The notes beneath the pieces were generated by a model. It was given only the letters and a program-made list of their open reading frames with translations, did not search any database and was not told where the DNA came from. Positions 26,650 to 34,717 of a DNA stretch of 64,000 bases are shown here, one piece after another. The DNA is taken from the NCBI RefSeq assembly GCF_947258355.1, contig NZ_CAMYIC010000059.1, positions 1 through 64,000 on the forward strand. Direction: 5' to 3'. This DNA is from an uncultured Allomuricauda sp. GTDB taxonomy: Bacteria; Bacteroidota; Bacteroidia; Flavobacteriales; Flavobacteriaceae. Within the stretch, counting starts at the first letter, position 1. Each line of letters begins with the position of its first letter. The position numbers and the translations under genes are program-made.

Positions 26650-26734
26650 TAACTTTGAGAATTTTGAAATAGTATAAAAATTCGACGTACGGCATTTCAC
26701 TTTTAGACGAAATACACTTTTTCGGATGAAATGC
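26650..26734 (+). promoter_or_regulatory. Promoter and repeat-containing leader of the 5-oxoproline operon
   Basis: TAACTTTG at 26650-26657 matches TAnnTTTG; the start would lie near 26664, leaving a leader of about 120 bases. Inside it GCATTTCA (26692-26699) and TGAAATGC (26727-26734) form an inverted repeat. CACTTTTAGACGAAAT (26698-26713) is followed by the similar CACTTTTTCGGATGAAAT (26715-26732), an imperfect direct repeat. This is a reasonable place for an operator; the regulator is unknown. Confidence 0.35.
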
Positions 26735-26785
26735 AGGTTTTGTCCATTTATCCTTTTAATTTAATCGCACCAAAAACAAAAGCCG

Positions 26786-27982
26786 ATGTTTAAAAAAATA
26801 GGACCGGGCGTTCTGGTCGCCGCTGCCTTTGTAGGACCAGGAACCATAACTATGTGCACCTTGGCAGGAGTACGTTTCGGCTACACTTTGATATGGGCCT
26901 TATTGGTATCCATTATTGCAACTATAGTGTTACAGGGCATGGCTGGTAGAATTGGGCTTGTCACCCAAAGTGGGCTTGTGGATGTAGTGCGAACCCAACT
27001 TAAAACAACTTGGATTCGAAATGTGGTTATAACCATAGTCTTAGGTGCTATTTTGGTAGGAAATGCCGCATACGAAGCTGGTAATATTGGTGGTGCTACC
27101 CTTGGGCTTGAACAACTGTTGCCGCAACCCCGACTGAGGCCTTTTTTGCCTGCAATTATAGGAGGTATCATATTTATTTTGTTATGGTTCAGTAGCTATA
27201 AGATCTTGGAGAAAATATTTGTGGGGCTTGTCGGTATCATGGGAGTAAGTTTTGTAATATGTGCCATTATCACCCAGCCATCGATTGTTGAAATATTGAA
27301 AGGAATGTTTGTTCCCAAGTTGCCAGAAGATGGATTGCTGACTGTTATTGCTCTTGTGGGAACCACAGTAGTGCCCTACAATCTCTTTTTGCATGCATCA
27401 TTGGTGAAGGAGAAATGGAATTCCAAAAGTGATTTAAAAGCAATGAATTGGGATACCATCATTTCCATCGGACTTGGAGGATTGGTCTCCATGGCCATAT
27501 TGATCACTGCTTCTGCCACACCAATTTCGGAGATCAATAACGCATTGGACATGGCCAAGGCACTGGAGCCCTTATTTGGCAATGTTGCTTTTCTATTTAT
27601 GGCAATTGGGTTATTGGCGGCTGGTATCACATCGGCGATCACAGCCCCTTTGGCCGCAGCCTACGTGGCAAGTAGTTGTTTTGGTTGGGAAGGGGGTATG
27701 CAGAACAAAAAATTTAAAATGGTCTGGACCATTGTGCTGTTGTGCGGTGTGGTATTTCTTTCTTTTGATATAAAACCCATCGAAGTGATTCAATTTGCAC
27801 AAGTGGCCAATGGAATATTACTTCCGGTGATGGCCTTGTTGCTGTTATGGGTGGTGAACAAAAAGTCCGTGATGGGCGAAAATAAAAACTCCATGGTACA
27901 GAATGCGTTTGGTGTTGCCATTGTGTTATTTGCCATATTCCTTGGTGCAAAAAGTATATTTAAGGTAATCGGATTGTATTAA
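26786..27982 (+). CDS. Nramp-family (LeuT-fold) transporter lacking metal-binding motifs, in a 5-oxoprolinase operon
   Basis: A 398-residue membrane protein with about eleven helices and clear Nramp homology: the opening GPGVLVAAAFVGPGTI, and NAAYEAGNIGGATLG near 92-106. Canonical Nramps bind Mn/Fe with Asp and Asn of DPGN in helix 1 and Met of MPH in helix 6. Here helix 1 reads G17-P18-G19-T20, and helix 6 reads VVPYN near 194-198, so all three ligands are missing. The pxpA ATG overlaps its stop by one base. Bacillus subtilis also carries an Nramp homologue (YcsG) in its pxp cluster. A metal ion is therefore an unlikely substrate; 5-oxoproline or a related organic acid is my inference. Confidence 0.88.
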   Translation: MFKKIGPGVLVAAAFVGPGTITMCTLAGVRFGYTLIWALLVSIIATIVLQGMAGRIGLVTQSGLVDVVRTQLKTTWIRNVVITIVLGAILVGNAAYEAGNIGGATLGLEQLLPQPRLRPFLPAIIGGIIFILLWFSSYKILEKIFVGLVGIMGVSFVICAIITQPSIVEILKGMFVPKLPEDGLLTVIALVGTTVVPYNLFLHASLVKEKWNSKSDLKAMNWDTIISIGLGGLVSMAILITASATPISEINNALDMAKALEPLFGNVAFLFMAIGLLAAGITSAITAPLAAAYVASSCFGWEGGMQNKKFKMVWTIVLLCGVVFLSFDIKPIEVIQFAQVANGILLPVMALLLLWVVNKKSVMGENKNSMVQNAFGVAIVLFAIFLGAKSIFKVIGLY

Positions 27983-28725
27983 TGAATCAGTTTAAGATAG
28001 ATATTAATTGTGATGTTGGTGAGGGTGTTGGCAACGAGCCGGATATTTTTCCATATATAAGCTCCTGCAACATTGCATGTGGCGGTCATGCAGGGGATAA
28101 GAAAACCATGTTGAAGGTGGCTTCACTCGCCGGGCAGCACAACATTAAGGTAGGTTCACACCCTTCATACCCAGACAAAGCCAATTTTGGCAGGGAGGTG
28201 ATGGATATTTCAAGCCAAGATTTAATGCAAAGCATTAAACAGCAATTATCGGATTTTGATGAGGTCTTGGAGCAGGAAGGAATTCCATTGCACCACATTA
28301 AAGCCCATGGGGCACTGTATAATCAAACGGCAAAAAACGAGAATTTGGCTAAACTATATCTAGATGCCATTAAAGATTATAAAGAAAGGGCCATGCTCTA
28401 TGTTCCTTTCAACTCAGTAATTTCAAGAATAGCAGGAGAACGAGGTTTTAAAATTTGGTTTGAGGCCTTTGCGGACAGAAATTACAATGCCGATCAGACC
28501 CTTGTTTCCAGAAAAGAGGAAGATGCTCTGATCGAGGAACCCGAAGCTGTTCTAAAACACATATTGCCCATTATTAAAAAAGATGAGGTTTTGACATTGA
28601 ATGGTGAATTGTGCAAAATCAAAGCAGATACCCTCTGTGTACATGGCGATACGGTTTCTGCCTTAAAAATATTAACGTATCTTTCAAAAGAATTACCCAG
28701 AAACCAGGTAGAAATACAAAAGTGA
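27982..28725 (+). CDS. pxpA: 5-oxoprolinase subunit A (LamB/YcsF family)
   Basis: A 247-residue protein of the LamB/YcsF family with the usual motifs: IDINCDVGEG at 6-15, SCNIACGGHAGD near 28-39, GSHPSYPDKANFGR near 57-70 and KAHGALYNQ near 109-117. PxpA works with PxpB and PxpC to open 5-oxo-L-proline (pyroglutamate) to glutamate using ATP. Pyroglutamate forms spontaneously from glutamine and from protein N-termini. Start and stop both overlap the neighbours (TAATG before, GTGA after), so translation is coupled. Confidence 0.93.
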   Translation: MNQFKIDINCDVGEGVGNEPDIFPYISSCNIACGGHAGDKKTMLKVASLAGQHNIKVGSHPSYPDKANFGREVMDISSQDLMQSIKQQLSDFDEVLEQEGIPLHHIKAHGALYNQTAKNENLAKLYLDAIKDYKERAMLYVPFNSVISRIAGERGFKIWFEAFADRNYNADQTLVSRKEEDALIEEPEAVLKHILPIIKKDEVLTLNGELCKIKADTLCVHGDTVSALKILTYLSKELPRNQVEIQK

Positions 28726-29456
28726 AAAGTTACCCCATCAGTATCAAGCCCTTTGGAGAACGAGCTGTTTTAGTAGAATGGCCCGAAGGTGTAAGTGAAT
28801 CCATTTTGGCGGATATCCTCGATTTTATGGATGCTTTCAAGGAGCTGAAAATATCAGGTTGGGAAATGTCCGTGGCCTATAATTCCTTGACAATGGTCTA
28901 CAACCAAGATCATATTGATTTTGAGGAGACCAAAAACATGATTTTGGAGTGCCAAGAACGACAGGCCAAATCGAAAACGGAACGCGTACAACATCTATGG
29001 ACCTTGCCTGTGTGCTACGACCTTGAATTTGGAATGGATATCGAAGAGGTTGCCGATACATTGGGATTATCAATTGAGGAACTTATACGACAGCATACCT
29101 CACATCAATATGTGGTGTATGGCATCGGTTTTTTGCCCGGTTTTATGTATTTGGGTGGACTCCCATCTTCTTTGGAGATTCCACGTAGAGCTGAGCCTAG
29201 GTTAAAGGTTCAGAAAGGTTCGGTGGGACTGGCCAGTAAGCAAACAGGAATTTATCCGCAGGATTCACCCGGAGGTTGGAATATTATCGGTAATTGCCCA
29301 GTGGACTTGTTTGATCCCGGTAAAAAAGACCCTTGCTTTGTGAAGGTAGGGGACAAGATACAGTTCGAAAGTATTTCGAAAGCAGAGTATGAACTTCATA
29401 AAATTGAAGGTGAAGTAGGTATTTATGAACCCGAAAAAGTTGTTCTGAATGCTTAA
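28722..29456 (+). CDS. pxpB: 5-oxoprolinase subunit B (KipI family)
   Basis: A 244-residue protein starting at the GTG that overlaps the pxpA stop (GTGA). Homology begins at once with PISIKPFGERAVLVEWPEG, so the longer frame reaching back to 28611 is not used. The KipI/allophanate-hydrolase subunit 1 core is present: HTSHQYVVYGIGFLPGFMYL (split over about 120-140), PRRAEPRLKVQKGSVGLA and TGIYPQDSPGGWNIIG near 178-193. It forms a complex with PxpC for ATP-dependent 5-oxoproline cleavage. It overlaps pxpC by eight bases. Confidence 0.92.
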   Translation: MKSYPISIKPFGERAVLVEWPEGVSESILADILDFMDAFKELKISGWEMSVAYNSLTMVYNQDHIDFEETKNMILECQERQAKSKTERVQHLWTLPVCYDLEFGMDIEEVADTLGLSIEELIRQHTSHQYVVYGIGFLPGFMYLGGLPSSLEIPRRAEPRLKVQKGSVGLASKQTGIYPQDSPGGWNIIGNCPVDLFDPGKKDPCFVKVGDKIQFESISKAEYELHKIEGEVGIYEPEKVVLNA

Positions 29457-30288
29457 AGTTCTCAAAGCAGGCCTTTATTTGAGTGTCCAAGACCTTGGAA
29501 GGTTCGGCCATCGGGACATTGGTGTGCCCATTGCCGGAGCCATGGATACGGAATCTGTGAAAAAAGCCAATCTTTTGCTTGAAAATGATGAGAATGATGC
29601 CGTACTGGAAATCACGATGACAGGTCCTACGCTTCAGTTTGATGCTGATACCTATATTAGTTTGTCAGGAGCTCATATTGTGGCAACTCTTAATAATGAA
29701 CCTGTTGATAATTTTACCGTGATCAAGATTGGAAAGGGCGATATACTATCCTATGGCAGGCTTGAGAAAGGCTTTAGGGGGTATTTGGCCATAAAGGGTG
29801 GTTTTCAATCAAAAATGTTGCTCGATAGCCGTTCACAATTTTATCCCGTAACCCAATCGGCCCGACTTAAAGATGGGGATGAAATACCGTATGAGGAGAC
29901 AACTTCTTATGACCCCAAAATTTCGGAAGTAAAGATTGAGGACCATTTTGAACATGAAGTTTTAAAAGTTTATAAAGGCCCGGAATTTTCTTTGTTAACC
30001 GATGGTCAGCTAGCCGAAATATTTACAAAGACATTTACGGTTTCCAAGGAAAACAACCGTATGGCCTATCAGCTAGCTGAATTGATTTTGGGGCATTCGT
30101 ATTCCATGTTGACATCGGGAACCTTGCCAGGAACCATACAGTTGACTCCTGCAGGACGTATGATCATTTTAATGAAGGATGGTCAAACTACAGGGGGCTA
30201 TCCCCGAATACTTCAATTGAGTGAGGAATCCATTGCTGTGCTTGCACAGAAAAAATATGGTGATGCGTTGAAGTTTAAATTGGTCTGA
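29449..30288 (+). CDS. pxpC: 5-oxoprolinase subunit C (KipA, biotin-dependent carboxyltransferase family)
   Basis: A 279-residue protein. The N-terminus VLKAGLYLSVQDLGRFGHRD, then GVPIAGAMD, and the C-terminal part with TVSKENNRMAYQLA and GQTTGGYPRILQL are the signature of KipA/allophanate hydrolase subunit 2 proteins. With PxpA and PxpB it makes the prokaryotic 5-oxoprolinase. It is somewhat shorter than Bacillus KipA (about 335 residues). It is the last gene of the operon; the next strong hairpin is at 30424-30459, 136 bases downstream, but that one probably belongs to the ilv leader. Confidence 0.92.
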   Translation: MLKVLKAGLYLSVQDLGRFGHRDIGVPIAGAMDTESVKKANLLLENDENDAVLEITMTGPTLQFDADTYISLSGAHIVATLNNEPVDNFTVIKIGKGDILSYGRLEKGFRGYLAIKGGFQSKMLLDSRSQFYPVTQSARLKDGDEIPYEETTSYDPKISEVKIEDHFEHEVLKVYKGPEFSLLTDGQLAEIFTKTFTVSKENNRMAYQLAELILGHSYSMLTSGTLPGTIQLTPAGRMIILMKDGQTTGGYPRILQLSEESIAVLAQKKYGDALKFKLV

Positions 30289-30345
30289 AAAATATCTTAC
30301 CTGTATCAACCCCAAATTCATAATATTTTTTTGTACCATTGACGT

Positions 30346-30402
30346 ATGAAAGCAAATAAACAAGTCATTATCGAGGTCGTGATTATTCCAGAAATGGAGT
30401 GA
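30346..30402 (+). CDS. Candidate ilv leader peptide (18 residues, Ile/Val-rich)
   Basis: An ATG-started reading frame of 18 codons whose product is MKANKQVIIEVVIIPEME. Seven of the eight residues from 7 to 14 are Val or Ile (VIIEVVII; codons 30364-30387). The stop TGA is at 30400-30402, directly on the upstream arm of a possible antiterminator, 21 bases before a strong terminator that precedes ilvD. This is the layout of a transcription attenuation leader sensing charged tRNA-Ile and tRNA-Val. A weak promoter-like TA-N4-TTTG lies at 30324-30333; the box spacing is two bases too long. Confidence 0.65.
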   Translation: MKANKQVIIEVVIIPEME

Positions 30403-30463
30403 TACAGACTTGCTATTGACTTAAAAAAGGCCTGTATCCCATACGATACAGGCCTTTTTCATT
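30401..30463 (+). terminator. ilv attenuator: terminator with competing antiterminator
   Basis: AAAAAGGCCTGTATC (30424-30438) pairs perfectly over 15 bases with GATACAGGCCTTTTT (30445-30459) across a 6-base loop, ending in a T run: a strong intrinsic terminator. GATACAG also occurs at 30401-30407, immediately after the leader stop, and can pair with the left arm's CTGTATC (30432-30438), which would block the terminator. A ribosome stalled on the Ile/Val codons leaves 30401-30407 free; one that reaches the stop covers it. A third copy of CTGTATC at 30301-30307 may lie upstream of the transcript. The hairpin may also end the pxp operon. Confidence 0.75.
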
Positions 30464-30594
30464 ACAATAAAATTAATTGAATATTGGATTTTTAATCAAT
30501 CTAAAAACCTGAAATACAGTCGCTTAGATATATTATGTTTCAAGTGGATTTAAACAGCATGTAACTGTTAAAAATCTAGGGCTTTTTAAACAAT

Positions 30595-30602
30595 TATCTT
30601 TG
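30595..30602 (+). promoter_or_regulatory. -7 box of an ilvD-proximal promoter
   Basis: TATCTTTG is an exact TAnnTTTG match 49 bases before the ilvD ATG. If active, it would transcribe ilvD independently of the attenuator, so the operon may have two starts. Nothing else gene-like is seen between the terminator (30459) and this box. Confidence 0.45.
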
Positions 30603-30651
30603 AAATTCGGTATATCTTCAGAAGAATACTGTATTTGAATGAAATTTGATA

Positions 30652-32328
30652 ATGGAACTGAACAAGTTTAGTAAGAAAGTAACACAAGACCCAACGCTGC
30701 CAGCCGCTCAGGCCATGTTGCATGCAATTGGGCTAACAGACGAAGATTTACAAAAACCTTTAATTGGAATAGCGAGCACCGGGTACGAGGGCAACCCCTG
30801 CAATATGCACCTTAATGATTTGGCTCTCGATGTAAAGAAAGGAGTGGAGTCCTCCAATTTGGTAGGGCTTATCTTCAATACCATTGGGGTAAGTGATGGA
30901 ATATCCAACGGAACCCCGGGAATGCGCTACTCGCTGCCATCAAGGGATATTATCGCGGATTCCATCGAAACTGTAATCCATGCGATGAGTTATGACGGAT
31001 TGGTCACCGTAGTAGGGTGCGATAAAAACATGCCAGGAGCCTTAATGGCCCAGTTGCGATTGAACCGTCCATCTATTTTGGTATATGGCGGTACCATTGC
31101 GCCAGGATGCCACAACAACAAAAAACTGGACATTATATCAGCCTTTGAGGCGTACGGACAAAAAGTGGCCGGAGCTATTGATGAGAAAGAATATAAAGAA
31201 GTCATCCACAAGGCCTGTCCAGGAGCGGGAGCCTGCGGAGGGATGTATACGGCCAATACCATGGCATCCGCTATAGAGGCTATGGGAATGTCCATGCCGT
31301 TCAACTCTTCCATTCCGGCTGTAAATGACAAAAAGCAAGCGGATTGTGAGGCATCGGGTGCTGCATTGTACCATTTGTTGAAAGAAGATATCAAACCAAG
31401 GGACATCGTAACCAAAAAAGCCTTGGAAAATGCATTTAGGTTGGTGACCGTACTTGGTGGGTCAACCAATGCAGTACTTCACTTTATGGCCATAGCCCAC
31501 GCCGCTGAGGTAGATTTTACCTTGGAAGATATCACAAGAATTAGTGAGTCGACCCCATTATTGGCCGATTTAAAGCCAAGCGGAAAGTATTTGATGGAAG
31601 ACCTTCATAAAGTTGGGGGAGTTCCTGCGGTATTGAAATATATGTTGAAGGAAGGCATGCTTCATGGTGATTGTATGACCGTTACAGGAAAAACCTTAGC
31701 CGAAAACTTGTTGGACGCCCCCGATTTGGCTGAAGGGCAGGATATCATCAGAAAGAAGGAGCAGCCTATTAAAGACACAGGTCATATTCGTATATTATAC
31801 GGAAACCTTGCTTCCGAAGGTGCTGTAGCAAAAATCACCGGTAAGGAAGGTCTTGAATTCACAGGAACAGCACGTGTTTTTGACAGTGAAGCGGCTGTTA
31901 ACGAAGGAATTCACACAGGCAAGGTTCAAAAAGGAGACGTTGTGGTCATCCGATATGAAGGCCCAAAAGGAGCGCCGGGAATGCCCGAAATGTTGAAACC
32001 CACTTCCGCCATCATGGGGGCAGGACTTGGAAAGGATGTCGCCTTGATCACGGATGGTAGGTTCTCCGGTGGTTCCCATGGATTTGTTGTGGGTCACGTT
32101 TCCCCCGAAGCACAGGTGGGTGGTGGAATTGCCTTGGTAAAAGATGGCGATGAGATTACCATTGATGCCGTCAAAAACACCATCAACATCAATATCTCGG
32201 ACGAAGAGTTCGAACAGAGAAGAAAAGAATGGAAGCAACCTGAATTAAAAATAAAATCAGGAAGCTTGTACAAATATGCCAAAACGGTATCGTCGGCAGC
32301 GAAAGGCTGTGTTACCGATTTGTTTTAA
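30652..32328 (+). CDS. ilvD: Dihydroxy-acid dehydratase
   Basis: A 558-residue enzyme from the ATG at 30652; a TTG two codons earlier is not needed. Iron-sulfur and active-site motifs are in place: [12 protein letters not shown] near 122-133, and [16 protein letters not shown] near 190-205 with its two cysteines. The C-terminal [19 protein letters not shown] near 470-488 carries the catalytic serine region. IlvD dehydrates dihydroxyisovalerate and dihydroxymethylvalerate to the 2-oxo acids for valine and isoleucine. It opens the ilvD-ilvB-ilvN-ilvC-ilvA operon, behind a candidate leader-peptide attenuator. Confidence 0.97.
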   Translation: MELNKFSKKVTQDPTLPAAQAMLHAIGLTDEDLQKPLIGIASTGYEGNPCNMHLNDLALDVKKGVESSNLVGLIFNTIGVSDGISNGTPGMRYSLPSRDIIADSIETVIHAMSYDGLVTVVGCDKNMPGALMAQLRLNRPSILVYGGTIAPGCHNNKKLDIISAFEAYGQKVAGAIDEKEYKEVIHKACPGAGACGGMYTANTMASAIEAMGMSMPFNSSIPAVNDKKQADCEASGAALYHLLKEDIKPRDIVTKKALENAFRLVTVLGGSTNAVLHFMAIAHAAEVDFTLEDITRISESTPLLADLKPSGKYLMEDLHKVGGVPAVLKYMLKEGMLHGDCMTVTGKTLAENLLDAPDLAEGQDIIRKKEQPIKDTGHIRILYGNLASEGAVAKITGKEGLEFTGTARVFDSEAAVNEGIHTGKVQKGDVVVIRYEGPKGAPGMPEMLKPTSAIMGAGLGKDVALITDGRFSGGSHGFVVGHVSPEAQVGGGIALVKDGDEITIDAVKNTININISDEEFEQRRKEWKQPELKIKSGSLYKYAKTVSSAAKGCVTDLF

Positions 32329-32364
32329 CAATTATGATAGGGGTATCTCTCTAAATATCGGCTT

Positions 32365-34098
32365 ATGGAGACATTGAAAGCACAAAAAAAAGATAGTAAA
32401 AGTCAAAAAGCCATCAGGATTACTGGTGCAGAGGCGATTATTCATTGTTTGCTCGCAGAAGGAGTGGATTTGATATATGGCTACCCAGGCGGTGCCATTA
32501 TGCCCGTATATGACGAATTATATAAGTTTCAAGACAAACTGACCCATATTCTGACGCGTCACGAGCAAGGTGCTACACATGCTGCCCAAGGCTACGCAAG
32601 GGTTACTGGCAGGGTAGGGGTTGCCATGGCAACTTCTGGACCTGGAGCCACCAACTTGGTAACGGGGATTGCCGATGCGCAGATAGACTCCACTCCCATG
32701 GTTTGTATCACTGGGCAGGTAACCAGAAGCCTTTTAGGTTCTGATGCATTCCAAGAAACGGACATTGTAGGTATTTCCACACCTGTGACCAAATGGAACT
32801 ACCAGATTACCAAAGTGGAGGAGATTCCTGAAATCATGGCAAAGGCATTTTATATTGCCAAATCAGGAAGACCAGGACCCGTATTGGTTGATATTACCAA
32901 AAATGCCCAGTTTGACGAACTTGATTTCGTGTATGAGAAATGTACCGCGGTAAGAAGTTATACGCCTGTTCCCAAACCAGAACCGAGCAGTATTGAAAAA
33001 GCGGCTGAATTGATCAATAGCGCCAAGAAACCATTTATAGTATTTGGTCAAGGTGTGATTTTGGGAGAGGCCGAAGCAGAGCTCAAAGCTTTAGTGGAAA
33101 AAGCAGGAATCCCTGCGGCATGGACCATTCTTGGACTTTCTGCCATGGATACCGACCATCCGCTGAACGTTGGAATGGTGGGCATGCACGGAAATTATGG
33201 TCCCAATATGTTGACAAATGAATGTGATGTGCTCATTGCCATCGGAATGCGTTTCGATGATCGTGTAACTGGGGATTTGAACACTTACGCAAAACAGGCT
33301 AAAATCATTCATTTTGAGATAGACCCAGCGGAAGTCAATAAAAACGTAAAAGTGGATGTTGCTGTTTTGGGCAATGCCAAGGAAACATTGGGACAGATAC
33401 TCCCAATGCTCGATAAAAAAGAGCATAAGGAATGGAAGGCCGAGTTTGATAAAATGTATCAAATCGAATACGATACCTTGATCAATAAGGATATTCATCC
33501 AACCAAAGAAGGATTGACCATGGGCGAGGTGATTGAGCAGATCAATGTAGCTTCCGATCAAAAAGCGGTGATTGTTTCCGATGTGGGACAACACCAAATG
33601 ATTGCTTGTCGCTATGCCAAGTTCAAACAATCCAAGAGTAATATTACCTCAGGAGGTTTGGGAACCATGGGATTCGGGCTTCCGGCCGCAATCGGTGCCA
33701 AAATGGGTGCCATGGACCGCGAAGTCGTTGCCATTATCGGCGATGGTGGTTATCAAATGACCATTCAGGAGCTCGGTGTTATTTTCCAGCACAATGTACC
33801 GGTAAAAATCGTAGTGTTGAACAACGACCACTTGGGAATGGTTCGTCAATGGCAAGAACTGTTCTTTGATAGACGCTATGCTTCTACGGTAATGACCAAT
33901 CCAGATTTTGTGAAAATCGCGGAAGGATACCATATCAAATCAAGAAGAGTTACAGAAAGAGGAAATCTTCAGGAAGCGGTAGAAGAAATGATGGCGTCCG
34001 AAGACCCTTACTTTTTGGAAGTGAAAGTGGAAAAAGAGGATAATGTATTTCCTATGATTCCATCGGGAGCCTCCGTTTCAGACATCAGATTAAAATAA
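32365..34098 (+). CDS. ilvB: Acetolactate synthase, large (catalytic) subunit
   Basis: A 577-residue thiamine-diphosphate enzyme. The activating glutamate lies in RHEQGATHAAQGYAR near 62-76, and the TPP/Mg motif starts GDGGYQMTIQELG near 457 and ends in LNNDHLGMVRQWQ. FAD-binding middle-domain signatures are also present. It condenses two pyruvates to acetolactate, or pyruvate with 2-oxobutyrate to acetohydroxybutyrate. It follows ilvD after 36 bases and acts with the small subunit downstream. Confidence 0.97.
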   Translation: METLKAQKKDSKSQKAIRITGAEAIIHCLLAEGVDLIYGYPGGAIMPVYDELYKFQDKLTHILTRHEQGATHAAQGYARVTGRVGVAMATSGPGATNLVTGIADAQIDSTPMVCITGQVTRSLLGSDAFQETDIVGISTPVTKWNYQITKVEEIPEIMAKAFYIAKSGRPGPVLVDITKNAQFDELDFVYEKCTAVRSYTPVPKPEPSSIEKAAELINSAKKPFIVFGQGVILGEAEAELKALVEKAGIPAAWTILGLSAMDTDHPLNVGMVGMHGNYGPNMLTNECDVLIAIGMRFDDRVTGDLNTYAKQAKIIHFEIDPAEVNKNVKVDVAVLGNAKETLGQILPMLDKKEHKEWKAEFDKMYQIEYDTLINKDIHPTKEGLTMGEVIEQINVASDQKAVIVSDVGQHQMIACRYAKFKQSKSNITSGGLGTMGFGLPAAIGAKMGAMDREVVAIIGDGGYQMTIQELGVIFQHNVPVKIVVLNNDHLGMVRQWQELFFDRRYASTVMTNPDFVKIAEGYHIKSRRVTERGNLQEAVEEMMASEDPYFLEVKVEKEDNVFPMIPSGASVSDIRLK

Positions 34099-34108
34099 AA
34101 ACAGATTA

Positions 34109-34147
34109 ACCTTGATTCGGGAAAAACATATTTGAATCCATCAAGGT
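34109..34147 (+). other. Hairpin in the ilvB-ilvN gap
   Basis: ACCTTGAT (34109-34116) pairs with ATCAAGGT (34140-34147), and TC with GA just inside. No T run follows, so it is not a normal terminator. It fills most of the 67-base gap between the catalytic and regulatory subunit genes and could act in RNA processing or mRNA stability; this is a guess. Confidence 0.4.
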
Positions 34148-34165
34148 ACAAGCGTATAAAACACT

Positions 34166-34693
34166 ATGGAAAAACAATGGTATACCATATCGGTGTATTC
34201 CGAAAATCATGTGGGATTGCTCAATAGGATATCAGGGATATTCTTAAAGCGGCACATTAATATTGAAAGCCTAAATGTTTCAAAATCAGAGATTGAAGGT
34301 GTTTCTAAATTCACGATTGTGGTCTTTACCACAGAAGATTGGACACGGAAAATAGTTGGTCAGATTGAGAAACAGATAGAGGTCATCAAGGCATATTATC
34401 ATACCGATGATGAAACCATTTATCAGGAATCTGCTTTGTTCAAGATTGCTTCGCATTTGTTGTTCGATGAGCGTCAGATCCAAAACATCATTAAAGAAAG
34501 CAATGCACAGATTGTTACCGTGAACCGTGAGTTTTTTGCCTTGGCGAAAACAGGTCGTAGACACGAAATCGACGAAATGCACGATGCATTGGAGCCCTAC
34601 GGCATTATGCAGTTTGTGCGATCGGGCAGAATAACGGTGACCAAGGCAGCGATGCCAATCAGCGAAATGTTACAAGAATTTCAAGAAAACTAA
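34166..34693 (+). CDS. ilvN: Acetolactate synthase, small (regulatory) subunit
   Basis: A 175-residue protein with an N-terminal ACT domain: YTISVYSENHVGLLNRISGIF at about 6-26 (the valine-binding loop lies around NHVGLLNR), then RHINIESLNVSKSE. A C-terminal domain activates the large subunit. It should confer valine feedback inhibition and stimulate IlvB. Length and layout match the IlvH/IlvN family. It sits between ilvB and ilvC, 24 bases before the latter. Confidence 0.94.
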   Translation: MEKQWYTISVYSENHVGLLNRISGIFLKRHINIESLNVSKSEIEGVSKFTIVVFTTEDWTRKIVGQIEKQIEVIKAYYHTDDETIYQESALFKIASHLLFDERQIQNIIKESNAQIVTVNREFFALAKTGRRHEIDEMHDALEPYGIMQFVRSGRITVTKAAMPISEMLQEFQEN

Positions 34694-34717
34694 ATAGCGT
34701 AAAATCAAATATTAAAA

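Noticed and set aside
26786..27982. Naming the transporter MntH, a manganese importer
   Set aside because: Helix 1 and helix 6 metal ligands are missing and the operon context is 5-oxoproline use.
28611..28721. Longer pxpB start upstream of 28722
   Set aside because: The extra 37 residues overlap pxpA and show no family similarity; the GTG overlapping the pxpA stop fits the coupled operon.
30301..30307. CTGTATC as segment 1 of the ilv attenuator
   Set aside because: It could pair with the antiterminator segment, but it lies upstream of the likely promoter box at 30324-30333, so it is probably outside the leader RNA; kept only as a note.
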